Below are positions 8,050-15,900 of a stretch of 40,337 bases of DNA, piece by piece. The position numbers and the translations under genes are program-made. Location: the NCBI RefSeq assembly GCF_024273235.1, contig NZ_JANBVH010000038.1, positions 1 to 40,337 of the forward strand, given 5' to 3'. The stretch comes from Sphingomonas faeni. Lineage in GTDB: Bacteria > Pseudomonadota > Alphaproteobacteria > Sphingomonadales > Sphingomonadaceae. Below the pieces are notes generated by a model that worked only from the letters and a program-made list of their open reading frames with translations, ran no database searches and was not told the DNA's origin. Positions within the stretch are counted from its first letter, which is position 1. Every line of letters starts with the position of its first letter.

Positions 8050-8071
8050 GATCGGATCAATCGGTCCGATC
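8050..8071. promoter_or_regulatory. Inverted repeat containing operator copy 2, upstream of the sulfite dehydrogenase
   Basis: GATCGGA (8050-8056) and TCCGATC (8065-8071) form a perfect seven-base dyad around an eight-base centre. GGATCAATCGGT at 8054-8065 overlaps it and nearly repeats the 5971-5982 sequence. It lies in the 89-base gap before the ATG at 8128. It could be a regulator site or, less likely because no T-run follows, a terminator for the exporter gene. Confidence 0.4.
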
Positions 8072-8127
8072 ACTTGCAGAACGCCGCTTCGAACCGCCAG
8101 CGTGGCTGGCCACAGGAGAGCCTTGTC

Positions 8128-9363
8128 ATGGACAATTTTGACGCCGCGCTGGCGAGTGAAACCAGCCGTCGCCGCTTTCTCAGGCGTACGGCGCTCGGCA
8201 CCGCCGGCCTTGCCGCAGCACCTGCGCTGGCGCAGCAGCTCGTCGACCTGAAGCTGCCTGGCGGCAATGCCGAGCGGCCGATGACCAGCGCCTTTCCTGG
8301 CAAGGGCAGCATGATCCTCCAACGCATCCATCCTCCGCTGTTGGAGACGCCGATGGACGTGTTCGACAAGTCGGTGTTCACGCCCAACGACCAGTTCTTC
8401 GTTCGCTGGCACTGGGCCGACATTCCAACCTCGATCGACGTCGAGAGCTTCCGCCTCAACGTCTTCGGCCACGTCAACCGACCGCTGTCGATTAGCCTCG
8501 CCCAACTGCTGCGCCTGCCGCGGGTCGAGATGGCGGCGGTCAACCAGTGTTCGGGCAACAGCCGTGGGCTGGTCCAGCCCCGGGTCGCCGGCGCGCAATG
8601 GGGCAACGGCGCGATGGGCAATGCCAAATGGCTCGGCGTGCGCCTGCGCGACGTGCTGGACCTCGCGGGGGTCAAGGCAGGCGCGGTACAGGTGCGCTTT
8701 GGCGCGCTCGATCAGCCGGTTGTGGCGGACGCCCCTGACTTCGAGAAGGCGCTCGACATCGACCATGCCCGCGACGGCGAAGTGATGATCGCCTTCGGCA
8801 TGAACGGCGAGCAGCTGCCGCTCCTCAACGGCTTTCCCTGCCGGCTGATCGTCCCGGGCTGGTATTCGACCTACTGGGTCAAGATGCTGAACGCGATCGA
8901 GGTACTGCCCGGCCTTGACGACCAGTATTGGATGGCCAAGGCCTACAAGATACCGGCGACACCCGGCGCGAATGTCGCGCCCGGTGCCAAGGACTTCCCG
9001 ACCGTGCCGATCAATCGCATGATCCCGCGCAGCTGGATGACCAGCCTGCCCGATGGCCAGGCGATCGCCTATGAGGCGTCGATCCCGGTCGGCGGCATCG
9101 CGATGGGCGGCGATTGCGGCGTCGCCAAGGTCGATGTCTCGTCGGATGGTGGGCGCACTTGGTACAAGACGACGCTCGGAGTGGACGAGGGCAGGTACAG
9201 CTTCCGTCGGTGGGATGGTCGCGTGCCGCTGAGACGCGGTCCCAACCCGATCATGGTGCGCTGCTGGAACACCAATGGGGTCGCCCAGCCGATGAAGCCG
9301 ATCTGGAACCCGGGCGGGTTCATGCGCGGCAACATCGAAACCACCACCATCATCGCGGCCTGA
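8128..9363 (+). CDS. Tat-exported sulfite dehydrogenase, molybdenum subunit (SoxC/SorA-like)
   Basis: The start is the ATG at 8128, with a GGAG-type ribosome site about ten bases upstream. The 411-residue precursor has a twin-arginine signal (SRRRFLRRTALG, cleavage near ALAQQ at about 36), so it folds with molybdopterin in the cytoplasm and acts in the periplasm. The molybdenum-ligand cysteine is residue 141 (VNQCSGNSRG). Further family motifs are MAFGMNGEQLPLLNG-like text at about 215-230, VPGWYSTYWVKMLN, and a C-terminal Mo-co dimerisation domain with RRWDGRVPLRRGPN. It would oxidise sulfite to sulfate and pass electrons to the cytochrome c encoded next. No other sox genes are seen, which favours a SorA-type sulfite detoxification role over full thiosulfate oxidation. 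Confidence 0.93.
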   Translation: MDNFDAALASETSRRRFLRRTALGTAGLAAAPALAQQLVDLKLPGGNAERPMTSAFPGKGSMILQRIHPPLLETPMDVFDKSVFTPNDQFFVRWHWADIPTSIDVESFRLNVFGHVNRPLSISLAQLLRLPRVEMAAVNQCSGNSRGLVQPRVAGAQWGNGAMGNAKWLGVRLRDVLDLAGVKAGAVQVRFGALDQPVVADAPDFEKALDIDHARDGEVMIAFGMNGEQLPLLNGFPCRLIVPGWYSTYWVKMLNAIEVLPGLDDQYWMAKAYKIPATPGANVAPGAKDFPTVPINRMIPRSWMTSLPDGQAIAYEASIPVGGIAMGGDCGVAKVDVSSDGGRTWYKTTLGVDEGRYSFRRWDGRVPLRRGPNPIMVRCWNTNGVAQPMKPIWNPGGFMRGNIETTTIIAA

Positions 9364-9375
9364 GGAGCGAGTAGC

Positions 9376-9858
9376 ATGAAGACCCCGTCTACCGGCATCA
9401 TGGCCGCTGGCCTGATCGGCCTGACCGGTATTATCCTCGTCTCGATCGGGGCGCCGAGCAGCCGCAAGGCGCCTGCCCCGATCTCCGAGACATCCGAGCC
9501 GGCACCGCCCACCAGCGTCTCAGCCCGCGGCTTTTCGCTCGCCTCGACCAGCGTCGACCTGCCGGTCGATGACGTTACCTACCCCGATGGTCCGCACGCC
9601 GACGTCATCAACGCCAACTGCACTTCGTGCCACTCGGCCAGCATGGCGCTGACCCAGCCTGCGCTATCGGCGGATCAGTGGAAGGCGACCGTCACCAAGA
9701 TGCGCGAAGTGTACAAGGCTCCGGTGGCCGAGAAGGACGTCAACGCGATCGTCGCCTATCTCATCGCTATGCCGAGCCACAAGGCGGCACCCGCGACAGG
9801 CAAGGCACAGGATCCCGACCCCAAGGCGGCTCCCGATGCCTCAGGTGGAACAGGCTAA
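9376..9858 (+). CDS. SorB-like monohaem cytochrome c, partner of the sulfite dehydrogenase
   Basis: The 160-residue protein starts 12 bases after the dehydrogenase stop, with GAGGAGCGAG upstream. An N-terminal hydrophobic segment (residues 9-25, IMAAGLIGLTGIILVSI) may be an uncleaved anchor or a signal peptide. A Pro/Ser-rich linker follows. One haem site is present, CTSCH at residues 82-86, within the SorB-like stretch VINANCTSCHSAS. A candidate Met ligand lies in VTKMREVY. The C-terminus is low complexity and rich in Ala, Pro, Asp and Lys. It is the likely electron acceptor of the molybdenum subunit. Confidence 0.9.
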   Translation: MKTPSTGIMAAGLIGLTGIILVSIGAPSSRKAPAPISETSEPAPPTSVSARGFSLASTSVDLPVDDVTYPDGPHADVINANCTSCHSASMALTQPALSADQWKATVTKMREVYKAPVAEKDVNAIVAYLIAMPSHKAAPATGKAQDPDPKAAPDASGGTG

Positions 9859-10293
9859 CCGATCTCCTTCCATAATCCCGAAATACCATCGTTTGTGGGA
9901 CGGTCGCCAGCAGTGAACTGCAACGCGCCGACACTGCCTTGCGAGCGGACAGAAGGAAGAGCTTCAACCCTCAATGAAGCTTCATCGGTGCCGTTTGGTA
10001 GGGTGCCGTTTGGTCCTCCTTGGTTAGGACTCCAGGCGGACCAAAGGGCCAATCCGAGCTAAATTCTTAATGTCCCTTTTTGGCGGAAATCGGACCGGCC
10101 AGAGTAGGAACGCAGAGGGTATACCCAAAACGCACCTGCTAAAATAGGTAATTTGGCAGGGTCGTGGCAGTGCGGCACACGATGCCATCAGAGACATAAA
10201 GATAGCATTCTGGCACAGAACCGAGATTGTTGTCATGGACGACCACCGCAGCTATGCGATACTAGCGTAATCCACAGAGGCGGATGTGCCAAT
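9859..10293. other. Intergenic stretch with clustered short repeats, AT-richer than its surroundings
   Basis: No convincing gene is seen here. GGTGCCGTTTGGT occurs twice in tandem (9987-9999 and 10002-10014). The inverted pair TTTGGTCC (10009-10016) and GGACCAAA (10038-10045) follows. GCTTCA and TGAAGC flank eight bases at 9961-9980. The part from about 10050 to 10270 is visibly richer in A and T. This is plausibly the edge of acquired DNA, and it should contain the promoter of the toxin-antitoxin pair. Confidence 0.5.
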
Positions 10294-10539
10294 ATGACCC
10301 TGCAAATCAACATTACGTCTAACGGGCGTATGAGCCTGCCGTCAGACGTTCGGAAGCGTCTTGGTCTGAGTGGCGGTGGCGCGGTCTACCTGGATGAAAC
10401 CGAGGATGGCGTGGTATTGCGGACGGCAAGCCAAGCGGTGGCACGCGCCCAGGCCTTGGCCAAGCAGTACACCGGCGGTAACCCCGACGCATCCGTTGAC
10501 GCTTTCCTTGCCCGACGCCGCGAGGAGAGCGGCGAATGA
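10294..10539 (+). CDS. AbrB/MazE-type antitoxin
   Basis: The 81-residue protein, with its ATG at 10294, has the swapped-hairpin AbrB DNA-binding fold: ITSNGRMSLPSDVRKRLGLS, GGAVYLDETEDGVVLRT. The C-terminal 35 residues are likely the toxin-binding tail (ARAQALAKQYTGG to the end). It overlaps the PIN-domain gene by ATGA. Such antitoxins bind their own promoter and neutralise the partner toxin. Confidence 0.88.
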   Translation: MTLQINITSNGRMSLPSDVRKRLGLSGGGAVYLDETEDGVVLRTASQAVARAQALAKQYTGGNPDASVDAFLARRREESGE

Positions 10540-10922
10540 GCGTGGTGCTGGATGCGTCTGCGATCATCGCCATGATAAAGGGGGAGCGCGGAGCGGCAAA
10601 GGTCGCGGGCGAGATCGGTGGAGCGCGGGTAAGCAGCGTCAACTATGCCGAGGTCGTCAGCCACTTCGTCCATGCCGGCATGCCCGAACGCGAAGTCGAT
10701 GCCATGCTCGATCCACTGCCACTGACCGTCGTGCCGGCCGACAAGGCGCTCGCGCAAATCGCCGGGCGGCTGCGGGCCGCAACCGCCGAGGCGGGGCTTA
10801 GCCTTGGTGATCGTTTCTGCTTGGCACTTGCACAGCGCGACGGCTTGCCCGCGTGGACCAGCGACCAGAACTGGAAGAAGATCGCTGATGCCGTCGAAGT
10901 GAAGGTTGTCGCGATCCGCTAA
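10536..10922 (+). CDS. VapC-type PIN-domain ribonuclease toxin
   Basis: The 128-residue protein begins SVVLDASAIIAMIKGERG, the classic PIN opening. The expected acidic metal-binding residues are present at about Asp6, Glu39 (NYAEVV), Asp92 (LSLGDRFCLALA) and Asp110 (TSDQNW). PIN toxins of VapBC pairs cleave tRNA or rRNA. The gene is coupled to the antitoxin. The insertion element starts immediately after its stop, so the pair may be flanking cargo or old chromosome. The catalytic residues look intact. Confidence 0.92.
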   Translation: MSVVLDASAIIAMIKGERGAAKVAGEIGGARVSSVNYAEVVSHFVHAGMPEREVDAMLDPLPLTVVPADKALAQIAGRLRAATAEAGLSLGDRFCLALAQRDGLPAWTSDQNWKKIADAVEVKVVAIR

Positions 10923-11108
10923 CCTGGCACGGTTGCGGGGTAGGGGAGGGGGCAGGACGTCCGGCTCGACTGCCATGGTGGAAGCACGAACCCGCTGCGC
11001 GGGAAGGTCGTGCGGGGCGCGGTTGAATTGATATCGCGGGTGTAGCGCATCGGTTGAGCGCTACGAGAAGCAGGCAGAGCATCGGGGTTCCACGAAAGGA
11101 GCCCTGCC

Positions 11109-12017
11109 ATGACTATCCTCATACCCGTTGTTGCCGTCAGCCCGTTACGCCAACGTCTCATTGACGAGATGGACATACGCCGCTTCGGTCCTGAGACGCG
11201 TCGGAACTACATTCGCGACGTCGGGCGGTTCGCGACGTTCCTCGGGCGCTCGCCCGACACAGCAACGGCGGAGGAGGTTCGGCGCTTCCAGATCGAGCAG
11301 TGTGACCTGGGTGTGCCTGCGCCGACCATGAATGCTATCGTATCGGCACTGCGGTTCTTCTTCATCCAGGCGCTCGACCGGCCGGATCTTGCCCGTAAGC
11401 TGGTCCGCATGCGGCACGTGCGCAAGTTGCCGGTGGTCCTGAGCCAGGACGAGGTGGCGCGGCTGTTGGCGGCAACCACATGCCTCAAACATCAGGCGGC
11501 GCTGTCGGTCGCCTATGGCGCCGGACTGCGTGCGGCCGAGGTCGCCGCCCTCAAAGTGCGCGACGTCGACAGCGAGCGCATGCTGCTGCGGGTCGAGCGC
11601 GGCAAGGGCGGGCGATATCGCAACGCCATGCTCCCGGTCGGGCTGTTGGCGTTGCTGCGGGAGTGGTGGCGAGTGGGTCGGCGTGAGGGCGTATTGCACG
11701 TCGACGGGTGGCTGTTTCCCGGTCAGCACTATCTCAAGCCGCTCAGCACGCGGCAGATCTACCGGGTGGTGGTCGAGGCGGGGCAAGCAGCGGGCATCGA
11801 CAAGCGGGTCGGACCGCACACGCTGCGACACTGTTTCGCCACGCACCTGCTCGAGGACGGAATCGACGTTCGCATCATTCAGACGCTGCTAGGGCACGCC
11901 AAGCTGGAGACCACCGCCTATTACACGCAGGTCGCCACCCGGGTGCTGCGCAACGTGACCAGTCCGTTCGACAGGCTGGCGATGACCGCTATGGAAGCGA
12001 GAGCGCCCAGCGGCTGA
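11109..12017 (+). CDS. Tyrosine recombinase (integrase) of the IS91-like element
   Basis: The 302-residue protein has an N-terminal SAM-like core-binding domain (about 10-100, RFGPETRRNYIRDVGRFATF). The catalytic domain follows, with Arg141 (GAGLRAAEV), His237 and Arg240 (HTLRHCFATH), His263 (LGHAKLETT) and the nucleophile Tyr at 271 or 272 (TAYYTQV). All expected catalytic residues are present. A ribosome-site-like AAAGGAG lies just ahead of the ATG. It sits six bases upstream of the transposase, so the two are probably co-expressed. In IS91-type elements its contribution to movement is not well defined. Confidence 0.92.
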   Translation: MTILIPVVAVSPLRQRLIDEMDIRRFGPETRRNYIRDVGRFATFLGRSPDTATAEEVRRFQIEQCDLGVPAPTMNAIVSALRFFFIQALDRPDLARKLVRMRHVRKLPVVLSQDEVARLLAATTCLKHQAALSVAYGAGLRAAEVAALKVRDVDSERMLLRVERGKGGRYRNAMLPVGLLALLREWWRVGRREGVLHVDGWLFPGQHYLKPLSTRQIYRVVVEAGQAAGIDKRVGPHTLRHCFATHLLEDGIDVRIIQTLLGHAKLETTAYYTQVATRVLRNVTSPFDRLAMTAMEARAPSG

Positions 12018-12023
12018 GCGAGG

Positions 12024-13217
12024 ATGCGTGCCTCCGTCGAGGTCGCCGACATCTTTCGCACCGCTGGTTCTGCGTACCGGGCCGCCCGCGCCGGACACCT
12101 GAGCTTCGACCAACTCAAGGTCATGTCGGCGATAGAGACCTGCCGCACCGCGGTCATGGGCGGTCACGTCGAAGCCTGCACCGACTGCGGGCACTGGCGG
12201 GTTGCCTACAACTCCTGCCGGAACCGGCACTGCCCGCGATGCCAAGGCGCCGCGGCACGCACGTGGCTCGCCGAGCGCGAGGCCGACCTTCTGCCGGTCG
12301 GCTACTTCCATGTCGTCTTCACGCTGCCCGCCGAGGTTGCCGATGTCGCGTGGCAGAACAAAGCGGCGGTCTATGGCCTGCTGTTCCAGGCGGCGTCAGA
12401 GACGATGACGACCATCGCGGCCGACCCGAAGCATCTGGGTGCGCGCATCGGCATTACCGCGGTGCTCCACACCTGGGGTTCGGCAATGACCCACCATCCG
12501 CACATCCACATGATTGTCCCAGGCGGCGGACTTTCGCCCGACGGTAGTCGCTGGGTGTCATCACGACCCGCGTTCCTCCTGCCGGTACGCGTCCTGGGTA
12601 AGCTGTTTCGTCGCCTGTTCCTGACCCGGCTGATGTCGCTGCACGAAACTGGGCGCCTCGCGTTCTACGGCAGGCTCGCGCACCTCGCCGACCGGCGTGC
12701 ATTCCTGCGGCACCTGTCCCCGGTCAGGAAGAAGCGCTGGGTTGTCTACGCCAAGCCGCCGTTTGCCGGCCCCGAGACGGTGCTCTCCTATCTGTCGCGC
12801 TACACGCATCGCGTTGCGATCTCGAACAGCCGAATCCTGCACTTCGACCAGACCGGCGTTACCTTCCGCTATAAAGATTATCGCCGGGGTGGCGCCGACC
12901 GCCAGCAGATTATGACGCTGACCGCCGACGAGTTCATCCGCCGCTTCCTGCTCCACGTCCTGCCGAAGGGCTTCCACCGCATCCGCCACTATGGCCTGCT
13001 CGCAGGCGCCACCCGCAAGGCACATCTCGAACGAGCCCGCGAACTGCTCGGGGTCGCACCGCCCGCGGCGTCCGACGCACGAGCCGAACCGGACGACATC
13101 CGGCCGTCATGCCCGTGTTGCGGCGGGCGTATGGTAGTCATCGAGACCTTCCTTCGCCAGCGCCAGGCCCGCGCTCCACCGACGCCTGCGCTGTTATCCG
13201 GGATACAGGCGTCGTGA
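12024..13217 (+). CDS. IS91-family Y2 rolling-circle transposase
   Basis: The 397-residue protein has an N-terminal zinc-binding region with cysteines at 52, 55, 65, 70 and 73 (CTDCG, SCRNRHCPRCQG). The HUH motif is at residues 158-162 (HPHIHMIVPG), and the tyrosine pair is at Tyr256 and Tyr260 (YLSRYTHRV), four apart as in IS91. The C-terminal part has a second Cys pair (PSCPCCGGRM). It would nick single strands at the element's origin and transfer the strand by rolling circle. The reading frame is uninterrupted. Confidence 0.94.
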   Translation: MRASVEVADIFRTAGSAYRAARAGHLSFDQLKVMSAIETCRTAVMGGHVEACTDCGHWRVAYNSCRNRHCPRCQGAAARTWLAEREADLLPVGYFHVVFTLPAEVADVAWQNKAAVYGLLFQAASETMTTIAADPKHLGARIGITAVLHTWGSAMTHHPHIHMIVPGGGLSPDGSRWVSSRPAFLLPVRVLGKLFRRLFLTRLMSLHETGRLAFYGRLAHLADRRAFLRHLSPVRKKRWVVYAKPPFAGPETVLSYLSRYTHRVAISNSRILHFDQTGVTFRYKDYRRGGADRQQIMTLTADEFIRRFLLHVLPKGFHRIRHYGLLAGATRKAHLERARELLGVAPPAASDARAEPDDIRPSCPCCGGRMVVIETFLRQRQARAPPTPALLSGIQAS

Positions 13218-13477
13218 CCCGGCACGGCCAAGGAGTTATCTATCTCGCAGGGCTCGTGCTCGCGGAGACGATGTTACCTGCGCCGATAGCCATCAGAGGG
13301 GCGGCAACATCGAGCAATGCCGCGCTGTCAGCGCTCGCGAACCCATCATGCCCACCGGAATCCAGACAGTCTGCTCCTAGGCTCGCGGCCACATGCGCCA
13401 TGGCGCGGGCCACCAAAACCAGCCGGAAACCGAAAACCCCATAGCGCATCGCCTGCGGCCCGCGGGTTCGGGCTTCC

Positions 13478-13513
13478 AAGAGTTTCGTACGCCTGCCGGC
13501 ATCCGAAACTCTT
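13478..13513. repeat. Ten-base perfect inverted repeat near the IS91 right end
   Basis: AAGAGTTTCG pairs perfectly with CGAAACTCTT across 16 bases. It could be part of the element's origin end or a genomic hairpin repeat next to the insertion point. Confidence 0.6.
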
Positions 13514-13527
13514 CAGGAAAGCGGCCC

Positions 13528-13576
13528 GGCCGCTTTCGGGCAGCGGTCGCTGTAAGCAGCCGTTCGTTCATTTGAT
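13528..13576 (+). repeat. Diverged 49-base direct repeat, copy A
   Basis: It begins GGCCGCTTTCGG and ends TTTGAT. Aligned without gaps to 13618-13666, about 37 of 49 bases agree. Confidence 0.6.
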
Positions 13577-13617
13577 AGGGCAGGAGCCTAATTGGCCGGG
13601 TTCTGGTAGACCGGACG

Positions 13618-13666
13618 GGCCGCTTTCGGCGTGCAGTTGCATCAAGCATTCGTTAGTTCACTTGAT
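13618..13666 (+). repeat. Diverged 49-base direct repeat, copy B
   Basis: It begins GGCCGCTTTCGG and ends CTTGAT, 90 bases downstream of copy A. The shared 12-base head and similar AAGCA/CGTT/GTTCA blocks argue for a common origin. Confidence 0.6.
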
Positions 13667-13867
13667 CTGTCACGGGGTAAGCCGCTGGTCGCCCGTTTAG
13701 CAGCTCGGCCTGTTACGGGTGACGATGTGCCGTAACCTGACTATCGTTGATGCAGCGGGACAAGGGCGTTAAATCCCCGTGGGTAGTGATAACCATGAGT
13801 ACGCCTTAAAATACCGAGCAGGCAAACCTAGACCCAGGCTGATAGCGTCGGTGAACTGTAAGAGGAC

Positions 13868-14818
13868 TTGGATTTGCACACGCTATACGAAACGATCGAG
13901 CCCTATCATTCCGGCATGCTCGACGTCGGTGACGGGCATTCGGTGTATTTCGAGCGCTGCGGCACGCCTGGGGGCAAGCCCGCAGTGTTCCTCCATGGCG
14001 GGCCAGGCGGGGGCATCTCGGCAAAACATCGCCAGCTGTTCGATCCTGCGAGATACGATGTGCTGCTTTTCGATCAGCGAGGATGTGGGCGGTCGACGCC
14101 GCATGCCGGGCTCGACGCGAACACCACCTGGGATCTGGTCGCTGACATGGAGCAACTGCGCACGATGATCGGTGTCGAACGCTGGCTAGTGTTCGGTGGA
14201 TCCTGGGGATCGACGCTGGCGCTAGCTTATGCACAGACGCATCCCGAACGAGTCAGCGAGCTGGTCCTGCGCGGCATCTTCACCTTGCGGACGTCGGAGC
14301 TCGACTGGTATTATCAGTTTGGCGCGTCGGAGGTGTTCCCCGACAAATGGGCAGCATTCGAGGCGCCGATCCCGATTACTGAGCGTGACGACATGCGCGG
14401 CGCGTACCGCAAGCGTCTGACCGGCTACGATCCCGCGGCACAGATCGAGGCGGCCAAGGCCTGGGCGTTGTGGGAGGGCGAGACGATCACCTTGCTGCCC
14501 GATCCGGCGACCAGCGCGGGGTTCGAGGACGCGCATTTCGCGCTGGCGTTCGCACGGATCGAGAACCATTATTTCGTCAATAACGGCTGGCTCGACGAGG
14601 GACAGTTGATCCGCAATGCGGGCATGCTCGCGGGCATTCCCGGCACGATCGTCCAGGGCCGTTACGACATGGTCTGCCCGGCACGCACCGCGTACGATCT
14701 GCATCACGCCTGGCCCGAAGCGGACTTTCATCTGGTGGAGGGCGCCGGTCATGCCTGGAACGAGCCGGGTATCCTCAACCAATTGATCCGCGCGACGGAC
14801 CGCTACGCCGCCGATTAG
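13868..14818 (+). CDS. pip: Proline iminopeptidase (alpha/beta hydrolase, S33 family)
   Basis: The 316-residue protein removes N-terminal proline from peptides in the cytoplasm. It has the family motifs HGGPGGG (oxyanion loop, residues 43-49), DQRGCGRSTP, the nucleophile Ser112 in GGSWGSTLALAY, a likely acid in GRYDMVCP and a likely His in GAGHAWNEPG. No ATG start is available. TTG at 13868 gives the usual family N-terminus (LHTLYETIEPYHSGMLDVGD), while TTG at 13874 has better spacing from the AGAGG upstream. Its stop overlaps the stop of the convergent pqqE gene by four bases. The upstream side is repeat-rich DNA next to the IS91 element, so the original promoter may have changed. Confidence 0.93.
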   Translation: MDLHTLYETIEPYHSGMLDVGDGHSVYFERCGTPGGKPAVFLHGGPGGGISAKHRQLFDPARYDVLLFDQRGCGRSTPHAGLDANTTWDLVADMEQLRTMIGVERWLVFGGSWGSTLALAYAQTHPERVSELVLRGIFTLRTSELDWYYQFGASEVFPDKWAAFEAPIPITERDDMRGAYRKRLTGYDPAAQIEAAKAWALWEGETITLLPDPATSAGFEDAHFALAFARIENHYFVNNGWLDEGQLIRNAGMLAGIPGTIVQGRYDMVCPARTAYDLHHAWPEADFHLVEGAGHAWNEPGILNQLIRATDRYAAD

Positions 14819-15900
14819 GCGGGCGCGCGGGCCAGTCGGCGAGGAATGGTGAAGTCGGTTTCGCCAGCCTCTGAGATCGCGGTTGCCATCACGTGGTGCA
14901 TCGGCGCGCGCGTGCAGGCGGGATCGGTCGCGGCGGCGTTGCCGGCAAGTGCTAGCGCCTGGCAGCGACATCCGCCCCAATCGATCTCGCGGCGGTCGCA
15001 GCCTTGGCATGGTGCCGGCATCCAGTCGGTGCCGCGGAACCGCGCAAATGCTTCGGCGTCATGCCAAAGATCGAAGAGCGACCATTCGCGGACCGAGGGG
15101 AATTCCATGTCGGGGATCGTCTCGGCGGCATGGCAGGGCAGTGCCTTGCCGGAGGGCGAGATGTTGATGAAACGCTGGCCCCAGCCGCCCATACAGGCCT
15201 TGGGCCGCGCCGCATAATAATCGGGGACGACGTAATCGATCGCGATCCGGCCGTGCAGTCGAGCACGCGCAGCCTCGACGATCGCGGTGGTGCTCTCAAG
15301 CTGGTCGATCGTCGGCAGCAGCGCGTTGCGATTGCGCAGCGCCCACCCGTAATACTGGACGTGAGCGATCTCCATGCGTTCGGAACCGAGCGCTTCGCCA
15401 AGCGCGATCATCTCCTCGACCCGATCGATATTCTGGCGGTGAACGACGAAGTTGCTCGTCAGAGGCAGGCCAGAGTTGCGGATCAGCGCAGCGGCGAGCA
15501 GTTTCTTCGCATGGCCGCCACGATAACCGCCCGCGACGTCCGCGCGCAGCGCCTCGCTGTCCTGGAAGCTCAGCTGTACATGATCCACCCCCGCCGTGAT
15601 CAGCGCGCGCATCCGCTCGGCGTCGAGCAGCACCCCGGAGGTGATGATGTTGGTATAAAGCCCAGCGGCGTTCGCATGGGCTACGAGCTGTTCCAGATCG
15701 CGCCGCGCCATCGGTTCGCCACCCGAGAAATGAACCTGCAGCACGCCGAGCGCGGCCGCCTCGTCGAGCACGCGGAGCCATTCGTCGGTCGCCAGTTCGC
15801 TGGACGGCGGATCGAGCTTCAGCGGATTCGAGCAATAGGCGCATTGGAGGGGGCAGCGGTGGGTGAGTTCAATGATGAGTCCCATCGGGGGTGGGGTCAT
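14815..15900 (-). CDS. pqqE: PQQ biosynthesis radical SAM protein PqqE
   Basis: The 361-residue enzyme forms the Glu-Tyr carbon-carbon crosslink in PqqA, the first committed step of pyrroloquinoline quinone synthesis. The radical SAM cluster site is Cys16-X3-Cys20-X2-Cys23 (HRCPLQCAYCSNP), followed by GG-E (HFSGGEPMARRD). The C-terminal SPASM region carries the auxiliary-cluster cysteines, including KACMGGWGQRF, LPCHAAE, APCQGCDRREIDWGGCRCQA and DPACTRAP. The ATG overlaps the pqqD stop by ATGA. It ends the pqqABCDE operon and is convergent with the peptidase gene. Confidence 0.97.
   Translation of the reverse strand: MTPPPMGLIIELTHRCPLQCAYCSNPLKLDPPSSELATDEWLRVLDEAAALGVLQVHFSGGEPMARRDLEQLVAHANAAGLYTNIITSGVLLDAERMRALITAGVDHVQLSFQDSEALRADVAGGYRGGHAKKLLAAALIRNSGLPLTSNFVVHRQNIDRVEEMIALGEALGSERMEIAHVQYYGWALRNRNALLPTIDQLESTTAIVEAARARLHGRIAIDYVVPDYYAARPKACMGGWGQRFINISPSGKALPCHAAETIPDMEFPSVREWSLFDLWHDAEAFARFRGTDWMPAPCQGCDRREIDWGGCRCQALALAGNAAATDPACTRAPMHHVMATAISEAGETDFTIPRRLARAPA

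Larger units (their letters stand above)
10923..13450 (+). mobile_element. IS91-family element with accessory tyrosine recombinase (limits approximate)
   Basis: The two genes at 11109-12017 and 12024-13217 form the tyrosine recombinase plus Y2 transposase pair known from a subset of IS91-like elements. Such elements move by rolling-circle replication and lack terminal inverted repeats, so exact ends cannot be read from one copy. The left end is placed after the VapC stop. The right end is placed near a GC-rich hairpin segment around 13440-13470 that resembles an IS91 origin end. Both genes look intact. Confidence 0.6.
13218..13867. other. Non-coding repeat-rich stretch between the IS91 transposase and the peptidase gene
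   Basis: No gene is supported here. The first part (to about 13470) is probably the transposon tail. AAGAGTTTCG and CGAAACTCTT (13478-13487, 13504-13513) form a perfect ten-base dyad with a 16-base loop. AAAGCGGC-CCG-GCCGCTTT (13518-13536) is a tight hairpin. Two 49-base diverged direct repeats follow. From about 13680 to 13860 I see nothing definite, apart from what must be the promoter of the peptidase gene. Confidence 0.5.

Noticed and set aside
7291..8127. N-terminal extension of the sulfite dehydrogenase frame across the exporter gene
   Set aside because: The extension is a frame-shifted shadow of the exporter; the Tat signal and ribosome site fix the start at 8128.
8128..9858. Part of a full Sox thiosulfate-oxidation system
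   Set aside because: No soxA, X, B, Y or Z genes adjoin; the pair fits a SorAB-type sulfite dehydrogenase better.
13478..13666. CRISPR-like array
   Set aside because: There are only two diverged copies with no regular spacers and no cas genes.
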